DNA of 64,000 nucleotides, from positions 1,575,501 through 1,639,500 of the forward strand of contig NZ_CP094532.1 of assembly GCF_022811685.1 (NCBI RefSeq), read 5' to 3'. Position 1 is the stretch's first letter. Each line of letters opens with the position of its first letter. A model generated the notes under the pieces. It saw only the letters and a list, made by a program, of their open reading frames with translations. It made no database searches and was not told the origin of the DNA. This document shows positions 52,732 to 61,999 of this stretch, in pieces. The DNA comes from Chryseobacterium suipulveris (GTDB lineage: Bacteria > Bacteroidota > Bacteroidia > Flavobacteriales > Weeksellaceae). Both the position numbers and the translations under genes were made by a program.

Positions 52732-53229
52732 ATGGGAACTAAATACAACAGCTTGGAAGAACTGCGCAGAAAAAAGGAACTGCTGAAGAAAGATGTTTCT
52801 GAAATGGAGAACCTGCTCACCTTTGAAAATACAAAGGAAAGTTTGAGCGCTTTTACAAATGGTTTAACCGACCAGTTCCTGCAAGAAAAAACCGCGGAAG
52901 ACGGAGAAAGAAAAGTTTCGCTCAACACGGGCGCAATCGTAAAGCAGATTTCTAACGCGGTGACTGAGAACATTCTCAGCAGAAATGCAATGTACGGGAT
53001 CGCAAAAAGCGACGCAGGCGTAAACCTTGTGGAAAACGCATTGAAATTAGGCGCGGTAACTTTTGTCGGGAATTATGCCAAAAAGAATTTCTACAATTCG
53101 AACTGGAAGAAAAAACTCATCGGAATTGCGTTGATCTACCTCGCTCCGATCGCATTGAAATACATCAGAAAAAAATTGGAGAATTATCAGAGAAACAGAA
53201 CCACTTCGAGTTTGGAGCAGCTAATCTAA
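52732..53229 (+). CDS. Unknown protein of the YtxH/holin-like trio
   Basis: 165 aa. An N-terminal coiled-coil (LEELRRKKELLKKDVSEMENLL) is followed by helices and one hydrophobic segment near residues 135-145 (KKLIGIALIYLAPIALKYI). The same gene trio recurs in relatives from memory; I know no function. It is translated almost jointly with the holin-like gene (2-nt gap) and ends convergent with the methylase gene. Confidence 0.7.
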   Translation: MGTKYNSLEELRRKKELLKKDVSEMENLLTFENTKESLSAFTNGLTDQFLQEKTAEDGERKVSLNTGAIVKQISNAVTENILSRNAMYGIAKSDAGVNLVENALKLGAVTFVGNYAKKNFYNSNWKKKLIGIALIYLAPIALKYIRKKLENYQRNRTTSSLEQLI

Positions 53230-53230
53230 A

Positions 53231-53962
53231 TTATTTTCTTCCCGAAAAAATTTCACCCAAAATAATTCCCGCCGCCATCGACACGTTCAAGCTTTCTGTT
53301 GCCTGAGATTTTCCGAAACGGGGAATGGTGATTTTTTTGGTGAGCAGTTTTTCGGTTTCGAAGCGGATTCCGTTTCCTTCATTTCCTAAAACAAGGTTGA
53401 ACTTTTCGGGGAATTCGGTGTGGTAAAAATTTTCACCGTCCATATCGGTGCCGATGATTTCGGAAGATGAATCTTGGAGAAATTCTGAAATATTTCTGTA
53501 AATAATATTCACCCGAAGAAATGAACCCATCGACGCCTGAATGACTTTCGGATTATAGAAATCGACCGTGTCTTCGCTGCAAGCAATCTCCTCGATTCCG
53601 AACCAGTCGGCAAGCCGGATGATGGTTCCAAGATTTCCGGGATCCTGGATTCCGTCCAAAACCAAGCGGATTGGAGTTTCAATGGAATTTTCCTCTTCAT
53701 TTAATACGCAAACCGCGACAGAATCTTTGGGATGTTGCAGAAAACTTATTTTTTTCAGTTCATTTGGCGTAATTTGTGATGCGCTTACATTTTTGAAGCC
53801 GAGCTCATCTGGGTTTACCGAGAAAATTTCGTGGATTTTGTAACGGGAATTGGGTATTTCTCTGATGGTTTTGTTGCCTTCAACCAAAAACAAATTGTAT
53901 TTTTGTCTGAACTTCTTCCTGTCAAGGGACTGTAATATCTTTATTTTATGGGCGGTAAGCAT
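53231..53962 (-). CDS. TrmH/SpoU family RNA methyltransferase
   Basis: 243 aa. An N-terminal substrate-binding segment (KNFLVEGNKTI type, here FLVEGNKTIREI ~25-36) precedes the SPOUT knot: VLDGIQDPGNLGTIIRLADWFGIEEI (motif 1), NLVLGNEGNGIRFE (motif 2) and IPRFGKSQATESLNVSMAAGIILGEI (motif 3). It methylates the 2'-O of a ribose in rRNA or tRNA. Its ATG at 53962 lies 15 nt inside the divergent tamL gene. Confidence 0.9.
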   Translation of the reverse strand: MLTAHKIKILQSLDRKKFRQKYNLFLVEGNKTIREIPNSRYKIHEIFSVNPDELGFKNVSASQITPNELKKISFLQHPKDSVAVCVLNEEENSIETPIRLVLDGIQDPGNLGTIIRLADWFGIEEIACSEDTVDFYNPKVIQASMGSFLRVNIIYRNISEFLQDSSSEIIGTDMDGENFYHTEFPEKFNLVLGNEGNGIRFETEKLLTKKITIPRFGKSQATESLNVSMAAGIILGEIFSGRK

Positions 53963-56515
53963 ATTCTAAAATATCTTCAAAAATATCACATATTTTTTTC
54001 TTCTGCAATCACCGTATTTCTGCTTTATGCGTGCAGCACGACGAAAAAAGTTCCCGACGGCGAATTTCTGCTCGTAAAAAACACGTTTAAGTATGAAGAC
54101 GGAAAAATTCTAGACAAAGAAGTTCCCAATTATGTGAGCCAAAAACCCAACAGAAAGGACCTCCTCCTTTTTCCTGTCGGACTTTGGATGTATAATGCGA
54201 CCAACCCAAAATACGACTCGATTCTGAATGAGTACATGACTTATCCTTCGGAAATGAGGAACCAGAAACTCAGGGATTCGCTTTTCATTAAATATAATCA
54301 TCCGGAATGGATAGGGAAAAGTTTGTTCTATGAGCGATTCATGCACAACATCGGGCAACCTCCCGTAATTCTGGATCAGGGGAAAACCGAGACCAGCGCG
54401 AACTCCATCCGTAAATTTTTTGTTTATAAAGGATATTGGGATGCAGATGTGAAGTTCAGCCATGATTTGGATTCCGCCGCCAAAAAAGCGAAGGCAAACT
54501 ACCTGATTACCCACAAAGATCCAACGCACATCAGCGAATACTATTACGATATTCCCGATCCTGCCATTAAAAGTATTTATGAGGAAGACCTCAATAAAAG
54601 CTTGGTGAAAGGAAAGCAGATCCTCGATCAGACTGTGCTAGAAAAAGAAGTAAAGCGGATCAACGATTTGATGAAAGACCGCGGTTACTACAAATTCAAC
54701 AGTTCCAATGAGGAAATTTACTTCACTGCCGATACTTTGCAAAGCAGAAAAAATGTTCCGCTTACAATGGAAATCCATAAAGATTCGGTGGATACTCCTT
54801 ACAGGAAAACCACCATCGGAGATCTGAAAGTTTACGTGGTAGAAAAAATCTCTGATGTTCCCGATACCGAAAAGGATTCGCTGAGAGGAATCAATTTCTA
54901 TAAACTTGATGACCAGTACAAAACCAACGCGCTGTGGCGACCCATAATTCTGAAAACTGGTGAGCTATACCAGCAGAAAAACCTCGATCTTACTAAAAGA
55001 AATATCGCGGCAACCAATAATTTTAGTATCATTAAATATGATGAGATCCCTCGCAAGGAAAACGACAGTATTCTGGATGTGAGTTATTACCTTGCCCCAC
55101 TCCCAAAATATGACCTGAAAATCGCAGCTGACATTAATTACTCCCAAATTCTTAATCTCGGGATTTCGCCATCGGTTGACTTGACCACAAGAAATATTTT
55201 CGGAGGTATGGAAAACTTAACGACGAGTATTTCGGGAATTTTCGGTTCGGTAACCAATACCAAAAAGCCAGACCAGAGAATTCTTGCGTACGAAATCGCA
55301 GCACAGGGTTCATTGAATTTCCCACGACTTTTGATCCCGTTCAAAACATGGAAGGTGATCCCAAAAAGCTACTCTCCAACTTCATCGATTGTTTTGGGAA
55401 CATCGCTGCAGGAAAATCTTGGTTTAGGAAGAATCGGTTTTAATGCGGGATTGAACTATTTTGCGAATGTGAACGATATCGTTTCGCACCGTTTGTCGCT
55501 CTTCAACACACAACTTAGTTTCACCCGAAACAAAGACGCTTACTACGACTTTTTTCCTGGGGATCGCGAAGTGAGAGATGATATTTTCAACCTTTATTCA
55601 CCGACACTTTTGGATCAGGTGAATTCTGGACAAATGACTTCCGATGATGCATCGGCAACGATTATGAGTGATGAAAACTTCAGGAATTCTCTGTCTGCAG
55701 ATCAGCTAAACCAGTTCAACTCCTTCCAGCAATCCTTGATCAATAAAGACCGACAGACACAGGACGTTTTGATTTCATCATTAATCTATAATTTCATTTA
55801 TAACGAAATCGGTAAAAAAGACCGACCAAATCCTTTCTACTTTAATGGAAAAGTGGAACTCGCGGGAAACATTTTTTCATTGTTCAATGCCAAGCAAAGT
55901 CAGGAAGGCGTAGTTTCGGGAACTTCGAGAAAGATTTTTAATATTCCCTATTCTCAGTTTATCAAATTTGACTTTGATGTTAGAAAGTATTTTACCTTTT
56001 TTGATGACAAACATACGCTTGCTTTGCGGCAGTTTATCGGGATCGGAATTCCTTACGGGAACTCGTCCCAAATGCCATTCGTGAGATCTTACTTCAACGG
56101 TGGTTCCAACGACATCCGTGCATGGAGAGTTTTCGGCGGATTGGGTCCAGCGGATTCGCAACTTGACGAAAAAGTTCGTTCCTATATTATGGACAATATG
56201 AAACTCACCACCAATGTCGAATACAGAGTGCCGTTCACACAAATGTTTGAAGGTGCTGCCTTCGTCGATGCAGGAAATATTTGGAACCTGAAAAACAATG
56301 ATTTGGACGACCAGTTCAAGTTTAGCAAATTTCTCTCGCAGATGGGAGTTGGAGCTGGGTTAGGTTTAAGAATGAATATTGCCTATATCACGCTCAGAAT
56401 TGATGCCGCCTACAAAGTGTATGACCCGAATCAAAAACCCGGTGAAAAGTGGGTGATCCAAAAATGGCAACCTTTGAAACCCGTTATCAATTTCGCGTTT
56501 GGTTATCCGTTCTAA
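53948..56515 (+). CDS. tamL: TamL/BamA-family outer-membrane assembly lipoprotein
   Basis: 855 aa. A lipoprotein signal (VFLLYACSTTKK, Cys ~29) is followed by long POTRA-like repeats (residues ~40-350) and a 16-strand Omp85-type barrel (~400-855) with the surface-pairing motif GGSNDIRAW near residue 714. TamL is the Bacteroidota partner of TamB and helps fold outer-membrane proteins. The start overlaps the methylase gene on the other strand. Confidence 0.88.
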   Translation: MGGKHILKYLQKYHIFFSSAITVFLLYACSTTKKVPDGEFLLVKNTFKYEDGKILDKEVPNYVSQKPNRKDLLLFPVGLWMYNATNPKYDSILNEYMTYPSEMRNQKLRDSLFIKYNHPEWIGKSLFYERFMHNIGQPPVILDQGKTETSANSIRKFFVYKGYWDADVKFSHDLDSAAKKAKANYLITHKDPTHISEYYYDIPDPAIKSIYEEDLNKSLVKGKQILDQTVLEKEVKRINDLMKDRGYYKFNSSNEEIYFTADTLQSRKNVPLTMEIHKDSVDTPYRKTTIGDLKVYVVEKISDVPDTEKDSLRGINFYKLDDQYKTNALWRPIILKTGELYQQKNLDLTKRNIAATNNFSIIKYDEIPRKENDSILDVSYYLAPLPKYDLKIAADINYSQILNLGISPSVDLTTRNIFGGMENLTTSISGIFGSVTNTKKPDQRILAYEIAAQGSLNFPRLLIPFKTWKVIPKSYSPTSSIVLGTSLQENLGLGRIGFNAGLNYFANVNDIVSHRLSLFNTQLSFTRNKDAYYDFFPGDREVRDDIFNLYSPTLLDQVNSGQMTSDDASATIMSDENFRNSLSADQLNQFNSFQQSLINKDRQTQDVLISSLIYNFIYNEIGKKDRPNPFYFNGKVELAGNIFSLFNAKQSQEGVVSGTSRKIFNIPYSQFIKFDFDVRKYFTFFDDKHTLALRQFIGIGIPYGNSSQMPFVRSYFNGGSNDIRAWRVFGGLGPADSQLDEKVRSYIMDNMKLTTNVEYRVPFTQMFEGAAFVDAGNIWNLKNNDLDDQFKFSKFLSQMGVGAGLGLRMNIAYITLRIDAAYKVYDPNQKPGEKWVIQKWQPLKPVINFAFGYPF

Positions 56516-56522
56516 AACAATG

Positions 56523-56548
56523 TTCCGCAGTTTGTCTGCGGAATTTTT
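56523..56548 (+). terminator. Terminator after tamL
   Basis: TTCCGCAG / CTGCGGAA stem with a TTTGT loop and a T-rich tail. Confidence 0.8.
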
Positions 56549-56634
56549 GTTTTTACTGAAATCCTTTTTGAGGATGGTTTAATCTTTTTTAATAACTTTA
56601 CCAATCAGCGCAACTATTAAAAAAAAATACCAGA

Positions 56635-58854
56635 ATGTTTTCGACACGATCCTTTTTGAAACTTAGCTTTTTAAGTATTTCAACCCTACTTTTTTCACAG
56701 GAAACCAATCTTAAGAATATCACGAAACTCACCTTCGGTGGCGACAATGCAGAAGCGTACTTCTCCCCAGACGGAAAAAAACTGACGATGCAGGTCACCA
56801 ATCCCGAAATCGGCGCACACTGTGATCAAATTTATCTACTCGATTTATTCAATCAAAATATTGGGACCAAAGATCTGAAATTGGTTTCCACTGGAAATGG
56901 CAGAACTACCTGTTCTTTTTTTATGCCCGACGGAAAACATATTCTTTACGGCTCCACTCACGAAGCCGACAAAGCTTGCCCGCCAAAACCAGCGCCAAGA
57001 GCCGACGGAAAATATTTGTGGCCTATTTATGCGGAATTCGACATCTATGTTGCAGATCTGAACGGAAAAATTGTGAAGAAACTCACCGACTCTCCCGGTT
57101 ACGATGCGGAAGCAGTGGTTTCACCCGATGGAAAATACATCGTTTTCACCTCCACAAGAAGTGGTGACCTGGAACTATGGAGAATGGACATCGACGGAAA
57201 AAACCTCAAGCAGCTCACTTTTGGGTTGGGTTACGATGGCGGTGCATTCTTTTCCCACGATTCCAAAAAACTGGTGTTCCGCTCTTCGAGACCGACTTCT
57301 GAAAAAGACATCACGGAGTACAAAGAACTTCTCGCCCAAAACCTCGTCGCACCGACTAATATGGAGATCTATACAATGAATATCGATGGGACGGATTTGA
57401 AGCAAATTACAAATTTGGGTAAAGCGAACTGGTCTCCTTATTTTCATCCATCCGATAAAAAGATTCTGTTTTCTTCCAACCACCATTCGACAAGAGGTTA
57501 CGATTTCCAGATTTATTCAATTGATATTGACGGGAAAAATTTAAGGCAAATCACTTACGAAAGCGAGTTCAACGCATTCCCGATGTTTTCGCCTGACGGA
57601 AAAAAACTGGTATTTGCAAGTAACAGAAATGGCGACAAACCCCATGAAACGAACGTTTTCATCGCCGATTGGATTGATACTGACTTAAACGAAACCGTTT
57701 CTGAAACGAATCTCAAAAGAACAGTAACTTATCTCGCTTCAGACGAACTGCAGGGACGACTTACCGGAAGTGACGGTGCAAAGAAAGCGTCCAACTTTAT
57801 TTCTAATGAATTTAAGAAAATGAAGTTGAAACCGCTGTATGGAAAAGACTTTAAGCAAAATTTTGAATATTCGGTGAAGTTGAATCCACACGAGGAAAGT
57901 TCATCGGTAAAAGTTAAAGGAAACAATGTTGTCGGTTTCCTCGACAACAAAGCGGAGAAAACGATCGTGATCGGTGCACATTACGACCACCTCGGTATGA
58001 ACGAGCATAACAATTCCACACTGATGAATTCCAAAGGACAGATCCACAACGGAGCGGACGATAATGCTTCGGGAGTTTCTGCTGTGCTGGAATTGGCGAG
58101 AATGTTTTCGCAAAACAAAACCAAAGAGAAAGTCAACTATATTTTTGCGCTTTTTGCAGGTGAGGAAGACGGTTTAATGGGTTCGAAATTCATGGCTGAA
58201 AACCTTCCGAAAAACCAAAAGATCAAAACGATGATCAACCTCGACATGATCGGCCGCCTCAATAAGGACAAAGCTTTAACCATCGGCGGAATTGGGACTT
58301 CGCCTACTTTTGGCGAAATGGTGAAACAGTACAAACCTGCAGGTTACAATCTGGCAATCGACAGCTCTGGAGTCGGACCGAGTGACCATACTTCTTTTTA
58401 TCTGAAAGATATTCCAGTTCTTTTCCTGTTTACAGGTACTCACAACGATTACCATAAACCAAGCGACGATACCGAAAAAATCAATTTCGATGCTTTGAGA
58501 ACGATTACCGGTTATGTCTTTAACCTTGCAAATGCGATTTCGGAAACGGAAATTCCTTTTACCAAAACTAAAATGTCGCAAAGCAAAGCTGTTCCTAAAT
58601 ATAAGGTAACACTTGGTGTGATGCCGAGTTACGCCGACACGAAAGACGGACTCCACATCGACGGAGTTTCCGAAAACCGACCCGCCGCAAATGCAGGAAT
58701 CAAAGCAGGCGATATTTTAACAAAAATAGGAAGCTGTGAAGTGAAGGAAGTGTATTCTTATATGGATTGTCTTTCGAAAATCAATTCTGGCGACGAACTC
58801 CCGGTAACTGTTCTTCGTGAGGGTAAACCGATTACGGTGATGGTGAAATTCTAA
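56635..58854 (+). CDS. Exported M28 peptidase with TolB-like propeller and PDZ domain
   Basis: 739 aa. A signal peptide is followed by a beta-propeller of PD40 repeats (residues ~25-330, with repeated SPDGKK and LKQLTFG motifs). The zinc aminopeptidase of family M28 comes next: HYDHLGM (~445-451), DDNASG (~475), EEDGLMGS and DLDMIGR. A C-terminal PDZ domain follows (GVSENRPAANAGIKAGDILTKIG, ~680-702). It probably digests peptides in the periplasm or outside. The combination of propeller, M28 and PDZ is common in this phylum. Confidence 0.9.
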   Translation: MFSTRSFLKLSFLSISTLLFSQETNLKNITKLTFGGDNAEAYFSPDGKKLTMQVTNPEIGAHCDQIYLLDLFNQNIGTKDLKLVSTGNGRTTCSFFMPDGKHILYGSTHEADKACPPKPAPRADGKYLWPIYAEFDIYVADLNGKIVKKLTDSPGYDAEAVVSPDGKYIVFTSTRSGDLELWRMDIDGKNLKQLTFGLGYDGGAFFSHDSKKLVFRSSRPTSEKDITEYKELLAQNLVAPTNMEIYTMNIDGTDLKQITNLGKANWSPYFHPSDKKILFSSNHHSTRGYDFQIYSIDIDGKNLRQITYESEFNAFPMFSPDGKKLVFASNRNGDKPHETNVFIADWIDTDLNETVSETNLKRTVTYLASDELQGRLTGSDGAKKASNFISNEFKKMKLKPLYGKDFKQNFEYSVKLNPHEESSSVKVKGNNVVGFLDNKAEKTIVIGAHYDHLGMNEHNNSTLMNSKGQIHNGADDNASGVSAVLELARMFSQNKTKEKVNYIFALFAGEEDGLMGSKFMAENLPKNQKIKTMINLDMIGRLNKDKALTIGGIGTSPTFGEMVKQYKPAGYNLAIDSSGVGPSDHTSFYLKDIPVLFLFTGTHNDYHKPSDDTEKINFDALRTITGYVFNLANAISETEIPFTKTKMSQSKAVPKYKVTLGVMPSYADTKDGLHIDGVSENRPAANAGIKAGDILTKIGSCEVKEVYSYMDCLSKINSGDELPVTVLREGKPITVMVKF

Positions 58855-58873
58855 AATCACAATAGAAGAAAAG

Positions 58874-58899
58874 AAAGGCGGAAAATAGTTTCCGCCTTT
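58874..58899. terminator. Bidirectional terminator between the M28 gene and parC
   Basis: Perfect 11-bp stem AAAGGCGGAAA / TTTCCGCCTTT with an ATAG loop, flanked by A and T. Confidence 0.85.
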
Positions 58900-58901
58900 T
58901 G

Positions 58902-61505
58902 TTATTCATCAAACAAACTTCCGATTTGTCCTTCTTCCGGGAAGTCTTCATCTCTCACATCGTGGTCGATAAAGGAAACACTCCCCTCGTTCTGCTCCAC
59001 CTCGTCGAACCCAGGATTGATTTCTTCTTCAGGTTCAGGAATCGTGATGTTGATCGCTTTAATTTTTTCTTTAATGAACTGGTTTCCTATTGCCTTGATT
59101 CCTTTCACCGCAATGAATTCATCGATATTGATGGTTTCGGGCTCCTTTTCTTTTCCTTTGTCTTTAGCAAAAATAATTTCTGCGGTGGAATTATTAGCTA
59201 CGATTACATTTTCGATAAAGGATTTCGGATGTTCCGATGGCATGAAAGTTTGAACATTGGTCGTATTTTCCAGCATAAACCTCTTGATGAAATAAATTCC
59301 CTTTTCACCATCAAAATAGATGCAGGTCACCGGTTGATCAGGATTCCATTTTTCGAGGATCAGATATTCATCGTCGAAACGGTTGCTCAGATCGAAGGAA
59401 ACCAGTTTTGCTTCCCCGTTTGCATTGATGGTCAAAATCTTGTCGTCACCTTTGAATGTTCCAAGCAAAGTTCCGCGTGCATCGGCATTTAATCGTCGAA
59501 CGGTATCATCAAACCAGATTTTTCTCGGTGCCAAAGTCGAGTGTCCTTCTTCTTTGAGGTCCACTTTTTTCACCGCATATTTGGTGACGAGGTTTCCTTT
59601 GGAATCGCGGCCTTTAATCGCCAGTTCCGAGAAATCGATGTCGATTTTGTTCTTTCTGACTCTTGCGTTGGGTTTTAATAAAACCGTCACCACTTCCGCT
59701 TCACCATTGGGATTTGCGGAGAAGTAGAGCATTTCCGAACCTTTCTTGTCTGATGCCAATTTGTAGTCGGTATTTCTGGTAACCCCGGTTACGGAGAAAC
59801 GCTTCATATAATAAGGACCGTCTCTTCCTTCACGGTAAATCATATTGTAAACCGTGCGTTTATCGTTCTTTTTCCAAACTGCGACGTGCTCGATATTTTT
59901 TCCGATAAAGGTTTTGGCTTCCACTTTTACCACTTTCATTGTGCCGTCTTTCTGGAAGGTGATAATGTCGTCGATATCGGAACAGTCGAAAAGGTATTCG
60001 TCTTTCTTAAGAGAGGTTCCGATGAATCCTTCGTCGCGGTTGACGTAGAATTTTTCGTTGGCCACCGCAACTTTGGTCGCATCGATGGTGTCGAAGATTC
60101 TCAATTCTGTTCGGCGTTCTCTGCCTTTTCCGTATTTCTTAAGGATGTTGGAATAATAGTCGATCGCATAAGCAATCAGGTTTTTCAAATGATGTTTTAC
60201 CTGCTCGATCTTTCCTTCGAGTGACCGAATATTTTCCTTGAATTTATCGAGGTCGAAACGCGAGATGCGTTTGATCCTGATTTCGGTCAGTTTCACGATA
60301 TCCTCTTCCGTAACCGCACGCAGCAAATGTTTGGTGTGAGGTTTTAATCCTTCGTCAATGGTTTTGATGACTTCTTCCCATGATTTCACTTCCTCGATGT
60401 CGTGGTAGATTCTATTTTCGATGAAGATTCTTTCTAATGAAGAAAAATGCCACTGTTCCTGAAGTTCGTGCAGTTCGATCTCCAATTCTTTCTTAAGTAA
60501 TGAAACAGTGTGGTCGGTATTTCTTCTAAGAATTTCGGAAACGGAAAGAAACTCGGGTTTGTCGCCCACGATGACACACGCATTCGGAGAAATCGGAATT
60601 TCGCAATCGGTGAAAGCATACAGCGCATCGATGGTTTTGTCGGGAGAAACATCGTTGTTGAGCTGGATGTTGATTTCAACCGCATCGGAAGTATTGTCCT
60701 CGATTTTCTTGATTTTGATCTTTCCTTTTTCATTGGCTTTAATGATGGAATCGATCAGATCGCCCGTGTTTTTACCGAAAGGAAGTTCGGTGATGCAGAG
60801 TATATGTTTATCTTTCTGGATGATTCTTGCTCTTGCGCGGATTTTTCCGCCACGTTCGCCGTCATTGTAACTGGAGACATCCAACATTCCGCCTGTGAGG
60901 AAATCCGGAAAAAGTTCGAATTTTTTGCCCTTTAAATAGAGGATTGAAGCATTGATGAGTTCCACAAAATTGTGTGGCATAATCTTCGTGGAAAGTCCCA
61001 CCCCGATTCCTTCAACTCCCTGTGCAAGAAGCAGTGGAAATTTCACGGGAAGATCGATCGGCTCGTTGTTTCTGCCGTCGTAAGATTTTGCCCAATTCGT
61101 CGTCTTTGGATTGAAAACCACTTCCAGAGCAAATGGAGTTAACCTCGCCTCAATATATCTCGCAGCAGCTGCGGAATCTCCCGTGTAAATATTTCCCCAG
61201 TTTCCCTGGGTATCGATCAGCAGCTCCTTTTGACCGATCTGTACCATTGCGTCAGTAATCGAGGCATCACCGTGCGGATGGTACTTCATGGTATTTCCGA
61301 CAATGTTTGCAACCTTGTTGTAACGCCCATCTTCCAATTCCCGCATCGAGTGCATGATTCGGCGCTGAACCGGTTTAAAACCGTCATAAATAGACGGAAT
61401 CGCCCTGTCTAAAATTACATACGACGCATAATCCAAAAACCAGTCTTTGTAGAGACCGGAGACTTTCTTCAGTGATTCTTCGTGGTGGTTTTCCTGTTCT
61501 TCCAT
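58902..61505 (-). CDS. parC: DNA topoisomerase IV subunit A
   Basis: 867 aa from ATG 61505. The type IIA breakage domain has the catalytic Tyr near residue 117 (AAAARYIEARL). The quinolone-region helix reads HPHGDASITDAM, with Ala at the position of the E. coli Ser83/80 contact; this is probably the family state, not proof of resistance. A coiled segment, then C-terminal blades with degenerate repeats. It decatenates daughter chromosomes together with ParE encoded upstream. The ATG shares one base with the stop of the preceding gene. Confidence 0.93.
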   Translation of the reverse strand: MEEQENHHEESLKKVSGLYKDWFLDYASYVILDRAIPSIYDGFKPVQRRIMHSMRELEDGRYNKVANIVGNTMKYHPHGDASITDAMVQIGQKELLIDTQGNWGNIYTGDSAAAARYIEARLTPFALEVVFNPKTTNWAKSYDGRNNEPIDLPVKFPLLLAQGVEGIGVGLSTKIMPHNFVELINASILYLKGKKFELFPDFLTGGMLDVSSYNDGERGGKIRARARIIQKDKHILCITELPFGKNTGDLIDSIIKANEKGKIKIKKIEDNTSDAVEINIQLNNDVSPDKTIDALYAFTDCEIPISPNACVIVGDKPEFLSVSEILRRNTDHTVSLLKKELEIELHELQEQWHFSSLERIFIENRIYHDIEEVKSWEEVIKTIDEGLKPHTKHLLRAVTEEDIVKLTEIRIKRISRFDLDKFKENIRSLEGKIEQVKHHLKNLIAYAIDYYSNILKKYGKGRERRTELRIFDTIDATKVAVANEKFYVNRDEGFIGTSLKKDEYLFDCSDIDDIITFQKDGTMKVVKVEAKTFIGKNIEHVAVWKKNDKRTVYNMIYREGRDGPYYMKRFSVTGVTRNTDYKLASDKKGSEMLYFSANPNGEAEVVTVLLKPNARVRKNKIDIDFSELAIKGRDSKGNLVTKYAVKKVDLKEEGHSTLAPRKIWFDDTVRRLNADARGTLLGTFKGDDKILTINANGEAKLVSFDLSNRFDDEYLILEKWNPDQPVTCIYFDGEKGIYFIKRFMLENTTNVQTFMPSEHPKSFIENVIVANNSTAEIIFAKDKGKEKEPETINIDEFIAVKGIKAIGNQFIKEKIKAINITIPEPEEEINPGFDEVEQNEGSVSFIDHDVRDEDFPEEGQIGSLFDE

Positions 61506-61984
61506 CAACTTACTTTCTCTCTTTCTTTATTAGCTTTAATTACCCTGCTCAACGACAGTTTCAGGTCATGAATTTCTTTTCTTGTAAGATAAGATATATC
61601 GTACTTCAAAATAGTTGAATGACTTTTCTTACTCGAAATAGTGATGAATAGCCGTTTAAAAAGCAGTGCATCTACTACTTCGTATTTCAACAGTTTGTAT
61701 TTTGGGAACTCGTCGCTCGCGGTTCTTAAAAGCGACCAGATTCCTCTGTTCTTAAAATTTAGGACTTCACCGTCGCTGTCATATTCAAAAATTTGTCTTC
61801 CCCGCAAATAAAAAACATAGAGTAAAAGCAACGGAATAATGATGAAAAAACCACCTCCCCAACCGCTCACATCAAATATATATCTTTCGAGGAGAAATGC
61901 CGCCACACCAAGAAACACCATCATCAAAATCGCTGAACCAATAAACCTGTAAATTCCTGTTTTCTTTCTGTTGCTTAATCTCAT
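61505..61984 (-). CDS. Membrane protein encoded between parE and parC
   Basis: 159 aa. Two membrane helices (~13-35, ~42-60) are followed by a soluble part with FEYDSDGEVLNFKNRGIW, resembling a bacterial PH-type domain. The family is unknown to me. It is 15 nt after parE and overlaps parC by 1 nt, so it is co-translated with topoisomerase IV. Confidence 0.72.
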   Translation of the reverse strand: MRLSNRKKTGIYRFIGSAILMMVFLGVAAFLLERYIFDVSGWGGGFFIIIPLLLLYVFYLRGRQIFEYDSDGEVLNFKNRGIWSLLRTASDEFPKYKLLKYEVVDALLFKRLFITISSKKSHSTILKYDISYLTRKEIHDLKLSLSRVIKANKEREKVS

Positions 61985-61999
61985 TAAGACGAATTTAAA

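Noticed and set aside
58902..61505. Quinolone resistance from Ala at the ParC Ser position
   Set aside because: Ala is probably the normal family residue in this group; no comparison is available here.
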